NCBI RefSeq assembly: GCF_001468085.1
Contig: NZ_LNZB01000031.1
Location: forward strand, 145,091-181,773
Direction: 5' to 3'
DNA: 36,683 bases
DNA from: Legionella waltersii
GTDB taxonomy: Bacteria; Pseudomonadota; Gammaproteobacteria; Legionellales; Legionellaceae
This document shows, piece after piece, positions 1 through 8,500 of this stretch. The first letter of the stretch is position 1. Each line of letters starts with the position of its first letter. The notes beneath the pieces are model-generated. The model did no database searches. It was given only the letters and a program-made list of their open reading frames with translations, and was not told where the DNA came from. The position numbers and the translations under genes are program-made.

Positions 1-563
1 ACATGCTGTTCCTCTTGCAAGAGTGGTTTAGCGATTTGTTCTGATGCTACAGGCTCTACATGGTGTTCCTCTTGCACGAGTGGTTTAGCGATTTGTTCTG
101 ATGCTACAGACTCTTCATGCTGCTCCTCTTGCACGAGTGGTTTCGTCACTTGTTGTGGTACTACAGACTCTTCATGCTGCTCCTCTTGCACGAGTGGTTT
201 CGTCACTTGTTGTGGTACTACAGACTCTTCATGCTGCTCCTCTTGCACGAGTGGTTTCGTCACTTGTTGTGGTACTACAGGCTCTTCATGCTGCTCCTCT
301 TGCACGAGTGGTTTAGCCACTTGTTGTGGTACTACAGGCTCTTCATGGTGTTCCTCTTGCACGAGTGGTTTCGTCACTTGTTGTGGTACTACAGGCTCTT
401 CATGCTGTTCCTCTTGCACAAGTGGTTTAGCTCGTTGTTTTTGCTCTATGCTAGTTTCATGTTCATCCGCTTCTGTTTTGACTTCTTTCTTTTCTGTTAC
501 AGTCTCTTTTTGTTCTTTATCATTGCTTAATAATTCATCTATTCCTTCATAACTTAAACTCAT
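1..563 (-). CDS. Acidic tandem-repeat protein, N-terminal part (runs off left edge)
   Basis: The minus-strand frame is open from the ATG at 563 to the window edge, so at least 187 residues are encoded and the C-terminus is missing. The first 45 or so residues are hydrophilic and rich in Lys and Glu (start MSLSYEGIDELLSNDKEQ). After that come eight copies of a 19-residue repeat, consensus EEQHEEPVVPQQVTKPLVQ, with small changes (S for P, ASEQIA for VPQQVT). There is no signal peptide or membrane segment in the visible part. The start at 563 is chosen because GGAG lies six bases upstream; in-frame ATGs at 575 and 581 are possible but lack this spacing. I do not recognise the family. Acidic repeat proteins of this kind are common among Legionella effectors and surface proteins, but the function here is unknown. 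Confidence 0.75.
   Translation of the reverse strand, partial: MSLSYEGIDELLSNDKEQKETVTEKKEVKTEADEHETSIEQKQRAKPLVQEEQHEEPVVPQQVTKPLVQEEHHEEPVVPQQVAKPLVQEEQHEEPVVPQQVTKPLVQEEQHEESVVPQQVTKPLVQEEQHEESVVPQQVTKPLVQEEQHEESVASEQIAKPLVQEEHHVEPVASEQIAKPLLQEEQH
3..458. repeat. 57-bp in-frame tandem repeat, 8 copies
   Basis: A 57-base unit repeats head to tail with units beginning near 3, 60, 117, 174, 231, 288, 345 and 402. The period is exactly 19 codons, so copy number can change without breaking the minus-strand reading frame. The three units from 117 to 287 are almost identical, which suggests recent expansion. Units near the left edge carry a different variant (GATTTGTTCTGATGC in place of GTCACTTGTTGTGGT). 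The array continues past the window edge. Confidence 0.95.
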
Positions 564-720
564 CACACACTCCATGGACATCTGTTAAAAAAGCTCAGTG
601 AGAATAGCACAGTATATCTATTCTAGGTACTATGAATAAAAATGTATCATATTGATTAGAAAGACTTTTAGGACTATTTTGAATCTATTGATTCATGAAG
701 AGATAGCGTTGGTGTGACGA

Positions 721-752
721 CACTAATTCCTTAATCAATTAAGGAATTAGTG
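721..752. terminator. Perfect 15-bp palindrome, possible terminator
   Basis: CACTAATTCCTTAAT and its exact complement are separated by two bases. The palindrome lies 40 bases beyond the stop codon of the glycine-zipper lipoprotein gene, between two minus-strand genes. There is no following T-run on either strand, so it could equally be an operator or another structural element. Confidence 0.4.
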
Positions 753-792
753 TCCAATAATACACAGTAGGTCTTATTCAATGTTTAGGAAA

Positions 793-1047
793 TTAGTAGT
801 AGTAATAGGGATATCCATTGTAGTAATAATATTCACGTCTATCCTGTTCATTACCGATAGCACCACCAACCAGGGCCCCAGCACCCGCACCTATGGCAGT
901 TCCCAATGCGGTTCCTCCGGATACTCCGTACCCTATTCCTGCACCAGCCGCAGCACCTAGAGCGGTTCCGACTTGGGTATTGCTACAGCCAATCATCATA
1001 GTGCTTGAAATTCCTACAAACAGCAATGTGGCTAATATTTTCTTCAT
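793..1047 (-). CDS. Glycine-zipper outer-membrane lipoprotein, small
   Basis: This 84-residue protein starts with a typical lipoprotein signal (charged KK, hydrophobic stretch, MIGC with Cys21 as the likely lipidated residue). Residues 26-66 are a glycine zipper made of GxxxG-type repeats (GAAAGAGIGYG, GTAIGAGAGALVGGAIG), as in the Rick_17kDa/YMGG/SlyB-like family of envelope lipoproteins. The tail is unusual: charged NEQDRRE followed by YYYYNGYPYYYY. The zipper probably packs against or into the outer membrane. It is monocistronic, with a palindrome downstream at 721-752. The family call is good; the exact function is not known for most members. Confidence 0.85.
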   Translation of the reverse strand: MKKILATLLFVGISSTMMIGCSNTQVGTALGAAAGAGIGYGVSGGTALGTAIGAGAGALVGGAIGNEQDRREYYYYNGYPYYYY

Positions 1048-1225
1048 AATGAATATCCTTTCATAATTAGTTAACCTTCATAAGAAGAATAGTACAAAAA
1101 TAATAAAATTTGTAAAATAATAAATCATTTTATGGCTGTGGCAAGTGTTTTTTCATTGAGAATTCTTCCTGATTTCCTGCATGGGTTCTCGATGAACGCT
1201 ATTCAGATATTTTTTAGTTTAAAAA

Positions 1226-1255
1226 TTTACTCCACTAGGTATTTTCCAGTAATAT
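1226..1255 (+). promoter_or_regulatory. Possible sigma-70 promoter for dapA
   Basis: TTTACT and TAATAT are separated by 18 bases, about 30 bases upstream of the dapA start, in an AT-rich intergenic region. Both boxes match the consensus only partly, so this is a weak prediction. Confidence 0.3.
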
Positions 1256-1285
1256 AGGATTAGGACTTATGAAAAGAGGGTAAGT

Positions 1286-2158
1286 ATGTTTAGAGGAAGT
1301 ATCGTCGCCTTAGTCACTCCTATGCACAATGGCCAGGTCGATGTAGCCCGTTTGCGCGAGCTTGTGGAATTTCATATTGAGAAAGGGACACATGGTATCG
1401 TTGCAGCAGGTACTACAGGTGAATCTGGTACCTTATCGCAGCAAGAAAAATTGTTAGTCATTAAAACAGTTGTGGAGCAGGCCAAAGAGCGAATTCCAGT
1501 GATTGCTGGAACGGCTATGAATGCCACAAAACATTGCGTCGAGTTAACTCGCCAGGCGATGGAATGTGGTGCCTATGCAGCCTTAATCATGACTCCGGCT
1601 TACATTAAACCGACCCAAGAAGGTTTATTTTTGCATTACAGTGAAATAGCTCATTCCGTTGCCATACCGATTATTCTTTATAATGTTCCCAGCAGAACCG
1701 CCTGTGATATGCAACCAGAAACTGTGGCTAGATTGGCTAAAATATCCAACATCATTGGGATTAAAGAAGCAACAGGTCAGATGGAACGTTTGCAGCAAAT
1801 ATTGCGTCTTTCAGAGGAAAGCATAGACGTTTATAGCGGCGACGATTTAACCGCAGCTCAATGGATGTTATCAGGTGCAAAAGGGGTTATTTCCGTTACT
1901 GCTAACGTGGAGCCTAAATTGATGGCTAAAATGTGTGACTTGGCTATCGATGGGGATAAATCCGGTTGTCTACGAGTTCATGAACAGTTATTACCTCTTC
2001 ATGAAATGCTCTTTGTGGAATCAAATCCAATTCCTAGCAAATGGGCATTGAATAAAATGGGTTTAATAGGTCCGGAGATAAGGCTTCCGTTAACGGAGTT
2101 ATCGGAAACGCACCACCAAAATTTAGAAAAAGTACTTAAAAATTTAGAGTTGATTTAA
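1286..2158 (+). CDS. dapA: 4-hydroxy-tetrahydrodipicolinate synthase
   Basis: Condenses pyruvate with aspartate semialdehyde in the lysine and meso-diaminopimelate pathway, which feeds peptidoglycan. The 290-residue protein is full length for the family (E. coli DapA is 292). It has the pyruvate-binding Thr pair in AGTTGES (Thr43-Thr44), Tyr132 and Arg137 in LYNVPSRT, and the Schiff-base lysine Lys160 in IGIKEATG. The SGDD and GVISVTANV strands of the TIM barrel are also present. The start is supported by GAGGG five bases upstream. The next gene begins 12 bases after the stop and resembles the start of BamC, matching the dapA-bamC order of E. coli. The asd gene at 16096 makes its other substrate but is not linked here. 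Confidence 0.98.
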   Translation: MFRGSIVALVTPMHNGQVDVARLRELVEFHIEKGTHGIVAAGTTGESGTLSQQEKLLVIKTVVEQAKERIPVIAGTAMNATKHCVELTRQAMECGAYAALIMTPAYIKPTQEGLFLHYSEIAHSVAIPIILYNVPSRTACDMQPETVARLAKISNIIGIKEATGQMERLQQILRLSEESIDVYSGDDLTAAQWMLSGAKGVISVTANVEPKLMAKMCDLAIDGDKSGCLRVHEQLLPLHEMLFVESNPIPSKWALNKMGLIGPEIRLPLTELSETHHQNLEKVLKNLELI

Positions 2159-2170
2159 TTGGGGAATGTT

Positions 2171-2401
2171 GTGAGAAATTTGCTTTTGATCGTTTTATCT
2201 GCAGTACTTTTAACGGGCTGTAACTCTCGTTACTCCAGTAGTGGAGAGAATTTGTATTTACAAAGTCGTAATGGAGCAAAATTGGTGGTACCACCTCCAT
2301 TAACAAGCAGCAATTTAAGTAATTTTTACGATTTACCACCGCAAGACGAGCCTGCTAAAGTCAGTATTGCTCCCCCGGTGGAAGATATCCCAACATCATA
2401 A
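2171..2401 (+). CDS. Short lipoprotein resembling the N-terminal segment of BamC
   Basis: A GTG start at 2171 with GGGGA five bases upstream gives a 76-residue protein, MRNLLLIVLSAVLLTGC..., with a lipobox LTGC (Cys17). A longer TTG start at 2159 is possible but adds residues before the signal peptide. The mature part is short and Pro-rich, with YLQSRNGAKLVVPPPL. This recalls the N-terminal unstructured segment of BamC (tyrosine-leucine, then a hydrophobic-Pro-Pro stretch), which in E. coli binds BamD of the outer-membrane assembly machine. The two globular domains of BamC are absent. Position right after dapA, as in E. coli, supports the link. It could instead be an unrelated small lipoprotein. 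Confidence 0.65.
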   Translation: MRNLLLIVLSAVLLTGCNSRYSSSGENLYLQSRNGAKLVVPPPLTSSNLSNFYDLPPQDEPAKVSIAPPVEDIPTS

Positions 2402-2410
2402 GGGTTGATT

Positions 2411-3703
2411 ATGACGCAATCAGAATCAGTTGAGCAGTCAATAATACAGGAGTTGTCTCAGCGCATCGTGGAAGCGCAACGTAAAATCAGGATTCTTGAT
2501 AGCATTAAATGGGACGATTCAATAAAGCAGGAGTTTTTTAAAGCAAAGGGTAAAAAGTTACCGTATGTTGATAAAGCGTATTACGATAACAAGCCTTTAC
2601 CTTTTGATGTGAAGGATAAACAAGAAGAATTCCGAATTATTTTAAGGGATGCTCAAAATCAATTGGGCCAATACTCAACAGTCACTCGTTTGATTAAACG
2701 TCAATGCGATGAATACAGTCGAGCCGCTCAAATGCTCTCTCTGAGAGGCACACCCTCATTTAGCGAAATTGCCATGGAGTTGTATGGGAGCCCAGATGAC
2801 GTGTTTTACGCAGGCGGACCGCGTATGTCGCAAATGGGAACCTTGTTATTCGATGTCTTAACTACATTAAAAGTACAGCTTCAGTCAGAGGCGGATGTGA
2901 AACGTTACACACCGATTGAAGCTCAAGAAATCCTCCAAGAGCGTTTGGGTCATTTTTTTGATAAACACCCTGGTCGAGTGACGGTGATGATCAGCGATGA
3001 TATGGTGGCCGATGCCTCAGCAGGTGCTGACAGCATTAAATTAAGTCAGAATGCCATGTTCAGTGATAGAGACATTCGTTATCTGGAAGTGCATGAAGGT
3101 TGGGTACACGTTGGCACAACGCTAAACGGCGCTATGCAGCCGAATTGTTTCTTTCTATCTAAAGGTTCACCCTCCAGTAGTGTGATTCAAGAGGGATTGG
3201 CGGTCATTACGGAGGTAGTGACTTTTTCCTCGTACCCTGATCGCATGTTAAAAATCACCAACAGGGTCATCGCATTAGATAAGGTAACTAAAGGTGCTGA
3301 TTTTCTCGATATCTACCGCCATTTCATTGAGTGTGGTTTCAGTGACGAGGACAGTTATAATCAAACGGTGAGGATATTTCGTGGAAGCATACCTACTGGT
3401 GGCCCTTTCACTAAAGATTTATCCTATGCGAAAGGGTTTGTCCTCATTTACAATTACATCCGTTTTGCCATCGGCCAAAAACGCGTAGACACGATTCCTT
3501 TGTTGTTTACTGGTAAAGTGGTTTTGGAAGATTTGCCTTTATTAGGGGAATTGAAAGAACGCGATGTTCTGACAGATCCTGTTTATCTACCTCCACCCTT
3601 TAAAGATCTTGCTGCTCTTAGTGCTTGGATGAGTTTTTCATTGTACTTAAATCAATTCGATTTAAATGAGATTCAGAAGAACTTTAGGTATCTGTTGACG
3701 TAA
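2411..3703 (+). CDS. DUF1704/QEGLA-motif putative metallopeptidase
   Basis: A 430-residue protein of the family annotated as flavohemoglobin expression-modulating QEGLA motif protein (DUF1704). Key residues are visible: HEGWVH at 228-233 (an HExxxH zinc site with Glu229 as likely general base) and the QEGLA motif around 260-263, where Glu261 would be the third zinc ligand. The eukaryotic relatives (MATCAP/KIAA0895L) use this arrangement to remove C-terminal tyrosine from tubulin, so a carboxypeptidase-type activity is plausible but unproven for bacterial members. There is no signal peptide, so it is cytosolic. The ATG at 2411 with AAGGG upstream is preferred to a TTG at 2405. It follows the short lipoprotein gene by nine bases and is probably in the dapA operon. 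Confidence 0.85.
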   Translation: MTQSESVEQSIIQELSQRIVEAQRKIRILDSIKWDDSIKQEFFKAKGKKLPYVDKAYYDNKPLPFDVKDKQEEFRIILRDAQNQLGQYSTVTRLIKRQCDEYSRAAQMLSLRGTPSFSEIAMELYGSPDDVFYAGGPRMSQMGTLLFDVLTTLKVQLQSEADVKRYTPIEAQEILQERLGHFFDKHPGRVTVMISDDMVADASAGADSIKLSQNAMFSDRDIRYLEVHEGWVHVGTTLNGAMQPNCFFLSKGSPSSSVIQEGLAVITEVVTFSSYPDRMLKITNRVIALDKVTKGADFLDIYRHFIECGFSDEDSYNQTVRIFRGSIPTGGPFTKDLSYAKGFVLIYNYIRFAIGQKRVDTIPLLFTGKVVLEDLPLLGELKERDVLTDPVYLPPPFKDLAALSAWMSFSLYLNQFDLNEIQKNFRYLLT

Positions 3704-3753
3704 AGTGAAGCTGAGTCGCCTACGAAAGTAAGCGAAGGTGATTGAGCAACGAT

Positions 3754-3889
3754 ATCCGCTCCCTCACGGTCGCGGCTCGGTAGGCACGAAGCAAAACTGA
3801 GCCGCGCAATGAGCGGGGACGGACCCCACTGGGGTCCGTCCCCATTTATTTGCATTTATTCGATCCGAGCCCACCGTGAGGGAGCGGAT
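3754..3889. repeat. Composite palindromic repeat with central 29-bp hairpin
   Basis: The outer ends are inverted copies: ATCCGCTCCCTCACGG...CGCGGCTCGG on the left and CCGAGCCCACCGTGAGGG...GCGGAT on the right. In the middle, 3815-3843 is a perfect hairpin, GGGGACGGACCCC-ACT-GGGGTCCGTCCCC. The same composite (outer arms plus central hairpin) recurs at about 10126-10236. It is non-coding and lies between the DUF1704 gene and the CaaX-ending effector candidate. The stretch 3704-3753 before it holds nothing recognisable. Confidence 0.85.
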
Positions 3890-3917
3890 AAAAATGATCA
3901 GCTATAAAACATCTGAC

Positions 3918-3947
3918 TTATTCATTTCTTAAGGTTTGGTGTATAAT
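3918..3947 (+). promoter_or_regulatory. Possible promoter for the CaaX-protein gene at 3980
   Basis: A consensus -10 hexamer TATAAT (3942-3947) lies 32 bases before the start codon. The best -35 candidate is TTATTC, 18 bases upstream, which is weak. No clear PmrA-type direct repeat was seen. Confidence 0.35.
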
Positions 3948-3979
3948 ATTAATCCATTTTAATTAAAATAAGCCACCTA

Positions 3980-4669
3980 ATGAAAATAATTCTCAAAGAC
4001 AGAGACGGTAATTACAAACATTTAGTCACTCGAAATCCAAATCATGTGAGACTTAAAGAAGAAATCAATGCACATTTGGCCTTTGACCTAGATTCCTCAG
4101 GCATAGAATTAGCCCCAACAAAACACGCAAAATTCACGATTCTGATGAAGTGTTTAGACCACGTTCAACGAGAGATCAACGAGCAATTAAAATCGGAGTA
4201 TTTCAACGTGGTTAGGGTACTGACGGTCATCGATGATTTGACCAACACCTTCAAAAACACCTTTCAAAATGACTTATCAAGAGCTTTTGCCAACGAAGCG
4301 ATTCGAGTGTTGTTGACTCATTATGATTTGAGCGGCGATCTCTATACCTCCGTAGATTACGGTAGACTCGATTTATACCCAGCATACCCAGTCAGTGGGG
4401 GAATGAAACAGCGCCTGCAACGAAATGACCTCTGTGAATTTACGTCCACCATGGGAATACTCCTGGGAGGTTTATACCCATCCAATTTTGAATATTTGAA
4501 ATTCGGGTCCTATGTACAATTGAAAGAGGCGTTATATCCCGATACTGAATTGCATGACAAAGAATTCATTGACCATGAAATAAAAAATGCCCCAACAAAG
4601 ACAGCTAAAAAGACGATGATGTCAAAACATGAGATTCAACATCAAAAAGGGTGTTGTCTTTTGTTGTAA
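3980..4669 (+). CDS. Orphan protein with C-terminal CaaX box (CLLL), putative Dot/Icm effector
   Basis: This 229-residue soluble protein matches no family I recognise. Its C-terminus reads KGCCLLL then stop, so the last four residues, CLLL, form a CaaX box of the type geranylgeranylated on Rho/Rap GTPases. A second Cys directly before it could be palmitoylated. The preceding 30 residues are Lys-rich (KTAKKTMMSKHE), like a polybasic membrane-targeting tail. Bacteria do not prenylate CaaX proteins, so this points to action inside a host cell and membrane anchoring there; Legionella effectors such as AnkB and LegG1 use this route. The final three codons and the stop are part of the tandem repeat at 4657-4973. 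The gene stands alone between palindromic repeats, which suggests it is accessory. Function of the body (about residues 1-195) is unknown. Confidence 0.75.
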   Translation: MKIILKDRDGNYKHLVTRNPNHVRLKEEINAHLAFDLDSSGIELAPTKHAKFTILMKCLDHVQREINEQLKSEYFNVVRVLTVIDDLTNTFKNTFQNDLSRAFANEAIRVLLTHYDLSGDLYTSVDYGRLDLYPAYPVSGGMKQRLQRNDLCEFTSTMGILLGGLYPSNFEYLKFGSYVQLKEALYPDTELHDKEFIDHEIKNAPTKTAKKTMMSKHEIQHQKGCCLLL

Positions 4670-4973
4670 ATTGTTACGGTACTAAATGCACGGCAATGAA
4701 CGGGGATGGACCCCAGTGGGTCCGTCCCCTAGGTTTCTTTTGTTGTAAATTGTCATGGTACTAAATGCACGGTAATGAACGGGGACGGACCCCAGTGGGG
4801 TCCGTCCCCTAGGTTTCTTGTAGATTGTCATGGTACTAAATGCATGGCAATGAACGGGGACGGACCCCAGTGGGGTCCGTCCCCTAGGTTTCTTTGGTTG
4901 TAAATTGTCATGGTACTAAATGCACGGTAATGAACGGGGACTGACCCCAGTGGGGTCCGTCCCCTAGGTTTCT
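4657..4973. repeat. Four tandem 75-80 bp units, each with a 28-29 bp hairpin
   Basis: Unit boundaries are marked by TTGTAAATTGT-type sequence at about 4661, 4741, 4816 and 4896 (periods 79, 75 and 80). Each unit then holds GGTACTAAATGCA, AATGAACGGGGA, a hairpin (4702-4729, 4781-4809, 4856-4884, 4936-4964) and CCTAGGTTTCT. The first unit starts inside the upstream gene and includes its last three sense codons and stop. One hairpin has lost a base pair (GGGATGG in unit 1) and one carries CTG for CGG (unit 4), so the copies are drifting. This array fills the gap between 4669 and 5002. Confidence 0.95.
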
Positions 4974-5001
4974 AGGTTTAATCTAGTTTTAATTCAGTGA
5001 T

Positions 5002-5304
5002 TTAATGGGTTTGCATCTGCCCTAACTGAAACGGATAATCATGCCGACAACGCGCATAGGCCGCGCCAATTTGAGAAGGATTTTCATAAAAAGCATAATG
5101 TATCGCATTGTAATTACAACAAGGCACCGAGCTGATAAAACAACCCCGTTTCGCATTCCAAACATAGCCAGTCGTTGTCGATTCAGCAGTCAGTCCATCA
5201 AAGCAAACGTAATGCGGCTCAGATACCTTCCCGCCTTGAATACATCCTTGCGCATTAAGTAAGTGTGAAAGCATCAACCCAAAAAGAATTATTATTATTC
5301 TCAT
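5002..5304 (-). CDS. Small secreted Cys-rich protein, unknown
   Basis: A 100-residue protein with a clear Sec signal peptide (MRIIIILFGLMLSHLLNA, cleavage likely after Ala18). The mature part of about 82 residues has six cysteines (Cys21, 34, 55, 62, 63, 86), enough for three disulfides in the periplasm or outside the cell. There is no lipobox, no membrane segment after the signal, and no family I recognise. The C-terminus is FQLGQMQTH. The gene is divergent from the large gene at 5534 and convergent with the repeat array. It may be exported through the Sec/type II route, which Legionella uses for many small disulfide-bonded proteins; that is inference. Confidence 0.75.
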   Translation of the reverse strand: MRIIIILFGLMLSHLLNAQGCIQGGKVSEPHYVCFDGLTAESTTTGYVWNAKRGCFISSVPCCNYNAIHYAFYENPSQIGAAYARCRHDYPFQLGQMQTH

Positions 5305-5533
5305 TTTTTGGCCTTAAGATTGCTATACTTCTACTTATAAAGTTAGCTTAAATTCACAGCTATTCAAGCTGAAAGGCTCAAGGAAGGTTAAAAAAAGGTA
5401 TGCATTCTGAAATTTAATCGATAGCTTGTAAAGTGATTTAGGCAAAGATAGTTAATCTAAAAAGTTAATTTTAAGGATAAATTAATGTTTTTAGATTAAA
5501 ATATATACATAGTTATATTCGGAGTGGTTTGCT

Positions 5534-8500
5534 ATGCCATTATACGATGATTTTATTTTAGAACTCTCTAATACTAGTGCATTGTCATTAAAACCCAAAG
5601 ATGAATATGAAGCAGCTCTTGATGCTATATTAAATGTGGAACTTGACTTAACAAAATTTCCAAAAGCAATATTTGATCATGAGCTTAATAGTGGTCGTGT
5701 TTTTTGGTCGAAAGCATATGTCCCACGAAATTGGGATCAACAGAGTGCTCTAGCAAAAGATCAGCCCGACGTTATTATAGAATTCGATCTACCAAAAATA
5801 AAGAATATACGAAATCTAGCTGCTGAACAGCGAGTAAAATTGGGCTTAGCACTTTGTGGAGAAGATGTTTTACTTCGAATTTTACAAAACAATGACGTTC
5901 AATTAAGAGAGTATATTCAGGGTAAAGCCGAGTTTGGTAATTTTGCTCCTGGTAATAAACCAAAAGGTTGGGACCCTACGAAGGCTGACATACTAGATGA
6001 AGCTGCATTGAACAGAATAAGGCAAGAGGCTGGCCAGCAATTACTTATGAAGATGATTGCTAAAAAAGAAAATGTGAAGCATTTACAGCCTTTATTAACC
6101 GAATTAGATAGACCTAGTGCAGATGATGGTGTCACATTAAATAAATGTGCACAAGACCTTGGTTTTCCAGCGACATTCAAATTAATACACCCAGTACCAC
6201 CCACTGATACTAGATTAAAGGACAAGATTGATGCCCCCCTCAAAGCTTTTAATAAAGAAGAAAACCAAAAAGCATTTATGGAACGTGTTAAAACATTAGA
6301 TTTTAATTCATTTGGTCCAGTTTTAGATCTAGCAGAAATTCCTTTTAAAGCCCACTTTAGTGCACAGCCTATAAATTTCGCATGGAATGATCAGGTGACT
6401 TACGCTTGGGCTAGGGGTGCACTAGGTGCCTATTACCTTGAAAAAGTAATTCCAAGTAGACCAGGACTTGATCAGGTTAAGGTGAACGAAGGGATCAATG
6501 CTGGGTCTTTGGCTGAGTTAAGACTGAAATTAAAAGATGGCGGTGTATTTGGGGCAAAGGACTTTATTGACGGTGCTATTTCAGATGAAAGTATGCCAGC
6601 TATCAAAAGAGCATTGTTAATCAATTTTGTTTCTAATACACAAGCAGCGCGTCAAGATAAATTGGATGCTCTAATCAAAGCGAAGAATCGGCAGGAATTT
6701 AATGACGCTCTTGTGCACTTAGGTGTAGACCGAGCTCAACTTGGATTGATAACTCCAGAGTTTTTGCCTGTGATTAATCAAGCTATTCGAACACGCGTTT
6801 TTGAATTAGAGTTAGATAAATGTTCTCCTAATGGAGGACATAAACAGAGCCCTGAACTAAAAAAAGTATTTAATAAATTACCAGTAAGTCAACAACTAAA
6901 TCTTGTTGGTGAAAATAATACACATAAAGTCAGACAACTTGTTGGTGCAACTGATACAACAAGGGTTAAGTATTATACGGGTAAAGTTGACCCTGCAACT
7001 GATTTAGACCTAATAGCTAAAGAAAATCAGAAAATTGTTGGTCTGAGAATGATACATAACTCAGAAGTTGCGAAGATTTTATCTGGACTAGATATCACTT
7101 TAACTCCGGAGAAGGCAAAGCAAATAAATGAATTATTAATGGTGGAACATGAGTGGGTAACAGACCTAAGTGTTGTCGGCAATTATATACAATTAGTACA
7201 TAACATCAAGGGAATTTGCAGTCCTAGGGATGAAAATGACTTTTATACTAAATTTAATATTGATGGTCACAGGACTGGTCTTATCGGTATAGTTGGTACA
7301 GAAAGTTCTTATAAAATAAAGGCACAACAGGATAATAACAACCTACTGTTTATAGAATATCAAACTACACCTGACTCACCCATTAAAAAATTATTGGGTA
7401 TAGTTTTGTGCTTGGAAAAAACAAATGATTTGAATGCCTTAAAGGCTGGTACTTTTGCTGCTAAATTTCGAGCTGATATAAACAGTGTAGATAATTTGCA
7501 TGACTTTCTTGAACTTTATAATGCTAACCCTAATCTAAAAGCTCTTCTCAAATTAGAGCTTACAGAAGAAAGCTTTAAAAAACTCCAAGTAGATGCAATT
7601 GTGGTAAAACCACTGAGTGAAAGGGTACAACATGCAAAAGATACATTAAAAGCAGTGAACAAAGCACGTAAGCCTTACTCTTCAGAAGGATCTAAAATAA
7701 AATCGGAAGCCGATAACATAAAGAATGGTGATCTATATAACGCTAAAAAAATTGCTGGAATGCCTAAAACGAAGGTGGAAGAACTAGTTGAGAACTATAA
7801 AGATTTGTCCACTGAATGTGCCATTGCTATTGAAGTGTTACTGGACAATAAAGATAGAATAGAGAGCGCTTTGGCTATACTTAAGGAAAATGGGTCTACC
7901 AGGGCTGAGAGAAATGCATATGCTAGTCTTAAAGCTGAGCTCACAGACACAGAAAAAGAATTAAAAGTATACAGAGATTCTAAGGCTGTTTTTGATGATT
8001 CTATAACCAAGCTTCAGAATGCAGAGACACGAAAAGGACATCATCAAATCGAAGAAGACCATTTAGTTGTTAGAGCTTTAAATGATACGGTTGTAACAGC
8101 TCCTACGGAATATGTTACAAACGTAGCAGTTAATCTTAGTGGATTAGCAAATCCATTAGGGTATAGAACTTTGGAACCCGGGCAAAAAGAAACAGTTCAT
8201 GTTTTTGGTAAAGGTAATGGTGCAAATGACACCAAGGAGGTTGGGGCATACCACATTATCTTAGATACTTCTGATACAGTAGTTACCCGAGGTGGGAAAA
8301 CTACAACACAAAAATCCGGTGGGATATTAGTATTAGACAAAATGCCTCCTAAGCCAGAAACTGAGCCTGAGAATGCAGTTAGGATCGCAATGACCATGGC
8401 GGTAGACGCTTTAGAACGGTATTATGCAAAGTATGGCAAGGCTCCTGATGCTGAACACCCTATTCCAATTCAAGGGACGAATCCAGCCCAAGTGCAGATG

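Noticed and set aside
1..460. CRISPR-like array
   Set aside because: Units are contiguous with no unique spacers, and the period of 57 keeps a reading frame.
101..530. Two plus-strand frames across the 57-bp repeats
   Set aside because: They are open only because the repeat period is a multiple of three. The minus-strand frame has a good start with ribosome site and runs through the whole array.
3673..3855. 60-residue minus-strand frame
   Set aside because: It covers the palindromic repeat and the end of the DUF1704 gene; no support as a gene.
4657..4973. CRISPR-like array
   Set aside because: Only four units, the whole unit is repeated including the parts between hairpins, and no cas genes are near.
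5400..5533. PmrA or CpxR box upstream of the large effector candidate
   Set aside because: TTAAT and GTAAA half-sites are present but their spacing does not fit the known direct repeats.
5917..6243. 108-residue minus-strand frame within the large orphan gene
   Set aside because: Opposite a long, continuous gene with good start; looks like a shadow frame.
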